Below, in pieces: positions 58,830 to 64,000 of a stretch of DNA of 64,000 nucleotides. Each line of letters starts with the position of its first letter. Positions within the stretch are counted from its first letter, which is position 1. Position numbers and translations under genes: made by a program. Where the stretch lies: NCBI RefSeq assembly GCF_000341105.1, contig NZ_ANBB01000009.1:1-64000 (forward strand), in the 5' to 3' direction. The notes under the pieces are model-generated. The model was not told where the DNA came from, did no database searches, and saw only the letters and a program-made list of their open reading frames with translations. This stretch comes from Nocardiopsis potens DSM 45234 (GTDB lineage Bacteria > Actinomycetota > Actinomycetes > Streptosporangiales > Streptosporangiaceae).

Positions 58830-59534
58830 TCAGGGCTCGCCGGCCTCCACCAGGCCGGTCTCGTAGGCCAGCACCACCGCCTGCACCCGGTCGCGCAGGT
58901 CGAGCTTGGTGAGGATCCGGCCCACGTGCGTCTTGACGGTGCCCTCGGACACGACCAGGTGTGCGGCGATCTCCGCGTTGGACAGGCCCCGCGCGACCAG
59001 GCGCAGCACCTCGTGCTCCCGGGGGGTGAGCCCCTCGATCCGCCGGCCGGCCGGGGCCGGGGACAGGGCCGGGGAGGGCTCGCCGCTCCCGGACGCCCCG
59101 CTCCCGGGCCTCGGGCCCCCGGTGAAGTGGTGCAGCAGGCGGCGCGTGGTGCTGGGGGCGACCACCGCGTCGCCGAGGTGCACGCGGGTGATCGCCGAGA
59201 CCAGCTCGTCCAGGGGCGCGTCCTTGACCAGGAAGCCGCTCGCACCCGCCCGGAGCGCGTCGTAGGCGTATTCGTCCAGATCGAAGGTGGTCAGGATGAG
59301 CACCCGCGGCCCGCCGCCCGCGGTGATCCTGCGGGTCGCCTCGACGCCGCCCATCCGCGGCATCCGGACGTCCATCAGCACGACGTCGGCCCGGACGGTG
59401 CGGAGCAGCTCCAGCGCGGAGTCGCCGTCGCCGGCCTCGCCGACGACCTCGACCTCCGGCCGCTCCTCCAGGACCATCCGCAGCCCGAGCCGGACCAGCT
59501 GCTGGTCGTCGACCAGCACGAGGCGTATCGTCAC
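58830..59534 (-). CDS. NarL/FixJ-type response regulator
   Basis: 234 aa from a GTG in a GTGA overlap with the kinase gene. The receiver domain is intact: acidic pair Asp9/Asp10, phospho-acceptor Asp55 (ADVVLMDVRMPRMGG), Thr in VLILTTFDLDEYAYDALRAG, and Lys104 in FLVKDAPLDELVSAI. A Gly/Ser/Pro linker (about 135-165) leads to a LuxR HTH (GLTPREHEVLRLVARGLSNA, EIAAHLVVSEGTVKTHVGRI). With the kinase it forms a two-component system that probably controls the ABC-2 transporter genes downstream. Confidence 0.95.
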   Translation of the reverse strand: MTIRLVLVDDQQLVRLGLRMVLEERPEVEVVGEAGDGDSALELLRTVRADVVLMDVRMPRMGGVEATRRITAGGGPRVLILTTFDLDEYAYDALRAGASGFLVKDAPLDELVSAITRVHLGDAVVAPSTTRRLLHHFTGGPRPGSGASGSGEPSPALSPAPAGRRIEGLTPREHEVLRLVARGLSNAEIAAHLVVSEGTVKTHVGRILTKLDLRDRVQAVVLAYETGLVEAGEP

Positions 59535-60811
59535 TTCTTCCCTCCGGTCGGCAGTACCGCCACCACCTCGAACCCGCCGCCGGGCCGCGGCCCGGCCCGG
59601 AACCGCCCGTTGTGGGCGGCGACCCGCTCCCGCATCCCGGCCAGGCCGTGGCCGCCGCCGGTCCCGCCGCCGGCGCCATCGACACCGTCGGCGCTGTCGG
59701 TACCGTCGCGGGCGGCGTCCGCGCCGCGCCCGTCGTCGGCCACCCGCACCTCGACCTCCCCGGGCCGGTGCCGCAGCTCGACGTCGACCCGGCTCAGCCG
59801 GGGGCCGGCGTGCCTCCTGGCGTTGGTGAGCGCTTCCTGCACGACCCGGTACACGGCCAGGGCGAGGCCGGCGGGCGGCTCCTCCGCGGGCTCCCCGGCC
59901 GTGGTCAGCCGCACCGGGAGGCCGGAGGCCCGGGCCTCCTCGACCAGGTGCTCGATCCGCGCGGCCCCGGGCGGGGGCGCGTCCGGGCCGGGTTCCCCGC
60001 TCCGCAGCACGTCCAGCATCCGGCGCATCTCGGCCAGCGCGCCGCGGCCGGCGTCCCGCACGGCCAGCATCGCCTGCTCCGCGCGCTCCGGCTCGCTGCG
60101 CACCTTCAGCGCTGCGCCCTCGGAGAGCAGCACGACCGCGCTCAGACCGTGCGAGACGACATCGTGGATCTCCCGGGCGATCCGGGCGCGCTCGGCGGCG
60201 GCCGCGATCCTCGCCCGGGCCTCCTTCTCCCGCTCCAGCTGCAGTGCGCGCTCCCGCAGTCCGGCGGTGTGCTCGCCCCGGACGCGGACCAGCGTGCCCC
60301 ACGTCCACGCCCACACGGCGGCGAGGAGCAGCAGCCCCAGGTCGCCGATGGACAGGTGGTACTCGTCCAGCCGGGGCCCCAGCGAGACCAGCAGCCAGAG
60401 CACCACCGCGCCGGCCGCCGGGACCGAGACCGGCCACCGGAAGCGCACGGCGACGTTGTAGAGCGCGAACGCCGCCATCACGTCGGCCGCGAGGGGCCCG
60501 ACGCCGAGCGCCGTCTGCACCCAGGCCGCCAGCAGGACGGCCCCGAACACCGGAAGCGGGTACCTCCGGCGGAGGAGGTAGGGGGCGCACAGGCCGAGCG
60601 GGAGCAGCAGCCACGCGCCGGAGGGCAGATCCGCCGGGAGGTAGCCCGCCTGGACCGGCAGGTTGTAGGCGAACACCGCCGCGGTGAGCAGGGCGTCGAA
60701 GGCCCACTGGTGCCGGCGCAGCCACGCCCCCGGGGCGCCGTCCGGGTCCGCGACGGCCTGCGCGCCGTGACGCGGACGCCGAGTCCTCGTCGTCCTCGTC
60801 TCTCCCGTCAT
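59531..60811 (-). CDS. Sensor histidine kinase, HisKA_3 type
   Basis: 426 aa. After a polar N-terminus come about five membrane helices (residues 35-175; FDALLTAAVFAYNLPVQAGY, AFALYNVAVRFRWPVSVPAA, GLLLLAAVWAWTWGTLVRVR) with short loops, so it senses through the membrane like LiaS/DesK-type kinases. The phospho-acceptor His216 is in REIHDVVSHGLSAVVLLSEG. HATPase_c: VYRVVQEALTNARRHAG, VRVADDGRGAD and GHGLAGMRERVAAHNGRFRA. A Gly/Asp-rich insertion precedes the last ATP box. Such intramembrane kinases often respond to cell-envelope stress or antibiotics, consistent with the neighbouring ABC-2 genes. Confidence 0.94.
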   Translation of the reverse strand: MTGETRTTRTRRPRHGAQAVADPDGAPGAWLRRHQWAFDALLTAAVFAYNLPVQAGYLPADLPSGAWLLLPLGLCAPYLLRRRYPLPVFGAVLLAAWVQTALGVGPLAADVMAAFALYNVAVRFRWPVSVPAAGAVVLWLLVSLGPRLDEYHLSIGDLGLLLLAAVWAWTWGTLVRVRGEHTAGLRERALQLEREKEARARIAAAAERARIAREIHDVVSHGLSAVVLLSEGAALKVRSEPERAEQAMLAVRDAGRGALAEMRRMLDVLRSGEPGPDAPPPGAARIEHLVEEARASGLPVRLTTAGEPAEEPPAGLALAVYRVVQEALTNARRHAGPRLSRVDVELRHRPGEVEVRVADDGRGADAARDGTDSADGVDGAGGGTGGGHGLAGMRERVAAHNGRFRAGPRPGGGFEVVAVLPTGGKK

Positions 60812-60968
60812 CCGCCGGGAGTCTACCGCTGCGGCCGCCTGCCGCTCCGTGCGCATGCGGGCGGCCCAGGGCCCCGGTCGGGGCCGCCCGGACCGGTTCC
60901 CCTCCGGGGCCGAGGGCGGGCGGTTCGGCGCCCCCGGCGCCCTCTGCGGTCTGCAGTGCAACAGGACG

Positions 60969-61026
60969 TTGACAGCGGCCGAGGGCGGCTCTACCGTCGC
61001 CTGAAATAAACAGGAAAGTTTCCTGT
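60969..61026 (+). promoter_or_regulatory. Strong promoter with a palindromic operator at the transcription start
   Basis: TTGACA (60969-60974), a 17-bp spacer and TACCGT (60992-60997). Just downstream is ACAGGAAA-G-TTTCCTGT (61010-61026), a perfect 8-1-8 palindrome placed over the predicted start of transcription. The consensus -35 and spacing make this the best promoter seen in the window. The repressor that binds it is not encoded next to it. Confidence 0.8.
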
Positions 61027-61069
61027 CAATTAAGGGGGGCCTGCAGGCCCGGACCCTCGGAGTACTTCT

Positions 61070-61954
61070 GTGCGACGTTTTCCCCGCTCCTCCGCCACCG
61101 CCGCCACGACTCCACCCCCGGTCCCGACCTCACCGCGCACCGAGGCCGCGACCACGCCGGACACCTCCGCCGGAACCACCGCCCGCGCCGCATCCCGCAC
61201 CGCCCGGCCGGTGCTGTGGGGCGCCCGGCTGCTCGCCCGGTACGGCATCGGCCTGATGCAGGTCAGCCTGGGCACGACCTTCCTGGTGTTCGGCGCGCTC
61301 AAGTTCTTCCCCGGGGCGAGTCCCGCCGAGGACCTGGTGGTGCCCACCGTCGAAACGCTCACCTTCGGACTGCTGACCGGGGGCGCCGCGATGGCGGCCA
61401 CCGCGGTCGTCGAATGCTTCATCGGACTCACCCTGATCACCGGGAAGCTGCTCAAGACCGGCCTGGCCGTCCTCGCCGCCGCACTGGTGGGGATCCTGTC
61501 GCCACTGGTGCTGCTCTTCGGCGAGCTGTTCCCGGGCGGCGTCCCGACGCTGGAGGCCCAGTACGTCTTCAAGGACATCGTGCTCGCCGCCGGGGCGCTG
61601 GTCGTCGCCGCCGGAGCCCTGGGCGCCCGCCTCGTCCCGCCCGCCGCCCCCGACCAGGACTCATCCGCCGTCCTGCCCCAGGACCCGGCGGCCCCGGCCC
61701 AGGTCCCGGCGTCGGCCCCGGGGGAGGGGCGGCCGGCCGCGCCGCCCGTCCCCCTTCCCCGAGCACCGCGAACCCCCGGCCGGCACCGGGCGGCCCCACC
61801 TCAGCCCCGCACGGCCGGAGCGGACCGCTCCGACCGGCGCACCCAGGAAGAACACCGACCACTGCGAACCGAACCGGGCGGGCAGGCCGCCCAGTCCGGG
61901 CCCGGCGAAGCCAACGACCGGTTCAGCCCGGCTCGCCCCCTCCAGGAGCGGTGA
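61070..61954 (+). CDS. DoxX-like membrane protein with a long disordered C-terminus
   Basis: 294 aa from a GTG. A Thr/Pro-rich N-terminus (about 45 aa) precedes four helices (about 55-185): YGIGLMQVSLGTTFLVFGAL with KFFPGAS, a DoxX/DUF417-like first helix, then AMAATAVVECFIGLTLITGK, GLAVLAAALVGILSPLVLLF and FKDIVLAAGALVVAAGALGA. The last roughly 100 residues are Pro/Ala/Arg-rich and probably disordered; they may be an extension gained at the border of the repeat element that follows. DoxX proteins act in membrane redox or sulfur metabolism in some organisms. A strong promoter/operator precedes the gene. Confidence 0.78.
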   Translation: MRRFPRSSATAATTPPPVPTSPRTEAATTPDTSAGTTARAASRTARPVLWGARLLARYGIGLMQVSLGTTFLVFGALKFFPGASPAEDLVVPTVETLTFGLLTGGAAMAATAVVECFIGLTLITGKLLKTGLAVLAAALVGILSPLVLLFGELFPGGVPTLEAQYVFKDIVLAAGALVVAAGALGARLVPPAAPDQDSSAVLPQDPAAPAQVPASAPGEGRPAAPPVPLPRAPRTPGRHRAAPPQPRTAGADRSDRRTQEEHRPLRTEPGGQAAQSGPGEANDRFSPARPLQER

Positions 61955-62039
61955 GCAGGTCGGCACTGCCGGCCCCCTGGTCGATCGAGCCGGCAAGCGG
62001 GCGACCCCGCAGATCCGATGGCGGCGTTTGCCCGGGTGA

Positions 62040-63240
62040 AGCGGTCGACGACGGCAGCGGCAGGGGCAAGGTCCAGGCATCACCCGAGCGCGGCGCCCCG
62101 CGGAGCGGGGGTCAATACGGGCAGCGACGGCGGGAGGGCGTGCCGGCCGGTCGGGCGGGCGCGCCCTCTCGCGGGGCCGGGCTTCAAGCAGGCGGCGACG
62201 ACGGGCAGGGCACCGGCCGGTCGGTCCGGCGCGGCACCCCACGGAGTGAGGGTTCAAGCAGCGGCGACGGCACGGGCAGGGCCGGGGCGAAGGCGGCCAC
62301 CCGGGCGCGGCGCCCCGCGGAGCGGAGGCTAAGACGGGCAGCGACGGCAGGAGAGCGTGCCGGCCGGTCACCCAGGCGCGGCGTCTCGCGGAGCGAAGGT
62401 CAAGACGGGCAGCGACGGCAGCGGTAGGGACGGGGCCGGGCGCCCCAGCCGGGTGCGGCGCCTCGCGGAGCGGGGGTTCAAGCAGGCGGCGAGGGTGGGG
62501 AGGGGGACCGGCCGGTCGGTCGGGTGCGGCGCCTCGCGGAGCGGGGGTTCAAGCGGGCGGCGAAGGCGGCAGTGGGCCGGGCGCCGCGTTCACCGGCCCG
62601 GCCCGGCGCGCGCTCCCGCCAGGGGGTGGCCTTATCCCCTATGCCCGGTTCGCGGCAGGGAACGGGGGCAGGCGGGGGCGCTCTGCGCACCGCGAGAGCA
62701 CCCCGATTACATCTACCAGCGAGTAGTAAGCCCCCAGGCCCCCATCGCCCCCTCACCGATCACCCAGAGTGGCCAACCGAGGGGACGAATACGACATCTC
62801 GCCCCCACCTCTGCCCCTCCTGGGTTCCGGCCCCCTACTTCCCGGCCTTCCGGGCGGCTCGAACCCCCGAACACCGGCCCGATCAGAGCCATTCGGGCCT
62901 CCCGGGGGCCGATCCGGGCCGGGATGCGCGCCCAGAAATCACCGGGGTGCTCTCGCGGTGCGCAGGGCACCCCACCCCACCATCACCCTAAGTATTCACC
63001 CAGGTCAGGGAGGGGAAGCGGTTTCAAGAGCGGCCGGCAACGGCGCCCGGGGCGACGCGGAAACGGCGAACCCGCCCCCCTTACCCCGCCCCGACCGCCC
63101 CCACCCGCTCTGCCGCACCCGACCGACCAGCCGGTGCCCTGCCCGCCTTCGCCGCCCGCTTGAACCCTCACCCCGTGAGGCGCCGCGCCCGGGCGACCAC
63201 CCCCGCCCCGCCCCTACCTCTGCCGTCGCCGCCCGCCCAC
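62040..63240. mobile_element. Non-coding element copy 2: seven ~72-bp units, conserved core, reversed units
   Basis: Seven tandem units start near 62090, 62159, 62231, 62307, 62378, 62455 and 62525. The core from about 62590 to 63080 aligns along its length with copy 1 (52225-52720), and one full plus one partial unit in reverse orientation follow (63130-63240). The inner inverted repeat is GCTCTGCGCACCGCGAGAGC (62680-62699) with GCTCTCGCGGTGCGCAGGGC (62949-62968), one mismatch. No clear terminal inverted repeat like that of copy 1 was found, so the ends are approximate. Confidence 0.7.
62090..62590 (+). repeat. Tandem array of seven ~72-bp units
   Basis: Each unit runs roughly GCGGCGCCTCGCGGAGCGGG then GGTTCAAGCGGGCGGCGACG and a variable GC-rich tail; periods are 69-77 bp. 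The same unit occurs three times at 52013-52225, and in reverse orientation at 52770-53075 and 63130-63240. Confidence 0.8.
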
Positions 63241-63327
63241 GGTCCCGGGCCGTTCGTGCTCTCGGTGGTCGCCGGTGGCCCTGACGGTCCGCTGCCGCTG
63301 CCGGTGCCGGTTTTCGGGGCGGCGAGG

Positions 63328-64000
63328 TCAGAGCAGGCCGGTCTCGGTGAGGGCGGTGCGCAGGCGACGGACGCCGTCGGTGATCTCCGGGGTGCCGGCG
63401 GTGTCGGCGAAGGAGAGGCGGAGGTGCGGTGCGGGCGGTTCGGCGGGGAAGTAGGCGCGGCCGGGGGCGACCGCGACGCCGGCGCGCAGGGCGGCGGCGG
63501 TGACCGCGGTCTCGTCGGCGCCGTCGGGCAGGCGCAGCCACAGGTGGTAGCCGCCGACCGGGAAGGCCGGCGGGGGCAGCCCGGGAAGCTCGGTGAGCAG
63601 GGCCGATGCCATGGCGGTACGGCGCTCGGCCAGCCCCGCGGCGACGGCGCGCAGGTGGCGGACCCAAGCGGGCGAGCCGACCAGCTCCAGGGCGGCCTCC
63701 TGCAGCGGGCGGGGCACGAAGAAGCTGTCCACGACCTGGATGGCGCGGAGCCGGCGGAGCACCGGGCCGCGCGCGGCGAGCGCGCCCACCCGCATGCTCG
63801 GCGAGGTGGCCTTGGTCAGCGAGCAGATGTGCACCACCGTGCCGTGCTCGTCGTCGGCGGCCAGCGTGGGCGGCAGCGCCCCGGCGTCGGCGTGCGCGAG
63901 GTGCCGGGCGAAGTCGTCCTCCACCACGAAGGCGCCGGCGGCGCGGGCGATGCGCAGCACCTCGGCGCGGCGCTCGGCGGAGAGCACGGCGCCGGTGGGG
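63328..64000 (-). CDS. MocR-type (GntR plus aminotransferase) regulator or PLP aminotransferase, C-terminal part
   Basis: The C-terminal 224 residues are visible; the start lies beyond the right edge. Visible PLP-enzyme features are the strand end PTGAVLSAERRAEVLRIARA, the cofactor region AFVVEDDFARHLAHADAG (Asp), the Schiff-base Lys in CSLTKATSPSMRVGALAARG, and the substrate Arg in APHLRLSFADTA. The pattern is typical of the aminotransferase domain of MocR regulators (PdxR, GabR type), but a plain class I aminotransferase cannot be excluded without the N-terminus. Confidence 0.85.
   Translation of the reverse strand, partial: PTGAVLSAERRAEVLRIARAAGAFVVEDDFARHLAHADAGALPPTLAADDEHGTVVHICSLTKATSPSMRVGALAARGPVLRRLRAIQVVDSFFVPRPLQEAALELVGSPAWVRHLRAVAAGLAERRTAMASALLTELPGLPPPAFPVGGYHLWLRLPDGADETAVTAAALRAGVAVAPGRAYFPAEPPAPHLRLSFADTAGTPEITDGVRRLRTALTETGLL

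Noticed and set aside
62470-62500. tRNA-like T-arm (GGTTCAA) in the ~72-bp units
   Set aside because: The GGTTCAA core is present, but no acceptor stem, D-arm or anticodon arm can be fitted around it in any unit.
62090-62590. CRISPR array
   Set aside because: The period is regular, but units are about 72 bp, imperfect along their whole length, and have no alternation of constant repeat and unique spacer; no cas genes are nearby.

Overview
The window is very high-GC DNA (third codon positions almost all G or C) with GTG and TTG starts, many ATGA/GTGA stop-start overlaps, several candidate leaderless promoters, a mycothiol-type DinB-fold enzyme, a Tat-exported PhoD and a dense set of TetR-type regulators. 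This points to an actinobacterium. A Streptosporangiales/Nocardiopsaceae-like genome is my guess, from general appearance only. About 61 protein genes, one gene remnant and one clear riboswitch are supported. No rRNA, tRNA, CRISPR array or prophage was seen.

Layout. 1-4.35 kb: an oligopeptide-type ABC importer operon (phosphatase, lipoprotein, two permeases, ATPase cut by the edge), divergent from a TetR gene. 5.2-13 kb: an NmrA-like oxidoreductase; a two-HTH regulator facing a DUF4097 protein and a serine hydrolase; SRPBCC/WYL and VOC/TetR divergent pairs. 13-22.6 kb: an MGT-type glycosyltransferase, flavin oxidase-fold and GNAT proteins, Ogt, an XRE regulator, a TetR gene, a DinB-fold enzyme, and an acyltransferase-SDR-FAD oxidoreductase-YiaA run ending at a perfect 64-bp palindrome. 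22.6-28 kb: an alpha/beta hydrolase with a SUKH-like tail, a TPP riboswitch driving tenA, and an OatA-like acyltransferase. 28-42.6 kb: accessory genes (VOC proteins, AraC, MFS, DUF1772, TetR plus GAP exporter, amidase, TetR facing a tautomerase-YHS fusion, methyltransferase, PhoD, GNAT), including one gene split by a frameshift. 42.6-46.5 kb: a MacB/FtsX-type ABC exporter. 46.7-48.3 kb: a lone TnpB element. 48.4-51.9 kb: a berberine-bridge-type flavoenzyme and a PLP lyase divergent from an AsnC/Lrp regulator. 53.3-61 kb: a tetracycline-resistance-type ribosomal protection GTPase, a methionine aminopeptidase, a two-gene-permease ABC-2 transporter and its two-component system. 61-64 kb: a DoxX-like membrane protein behind a strong promoter/operator and a MocR-type gene cut by the edge.

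The most unusual feature is non-coding. Two diverged copies of a roughly 1.2-kb element lie at about 51.9-53.15 kb and 62.05-63.24 kb. Each has a conserved core containing a 52-nt block identical in both copies and a 20-bp inverted repeat about 300 bp across. On the left the core is flanked by tandem ~72-bp units; on the right the same unit runs in inverted orientation. Copy 1 is bounded by 15-bp perfect terminal inverted repeats whose sequence resembles the separate 64-bp palindrome at 22.56 kb. I read these as one family of non-autonomous, structure-forming elements.

Regulation is local. Many regulators have a palindrome beside their start: the TetR genes at 4405, 11801, 34446 and 37504, the AsnC gene, and possibly the XRE gene. 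A 15-base sequence shared between the start of the 17270 TetR gene and the acyltransferase operon leader suggests a further regulator-target pair.
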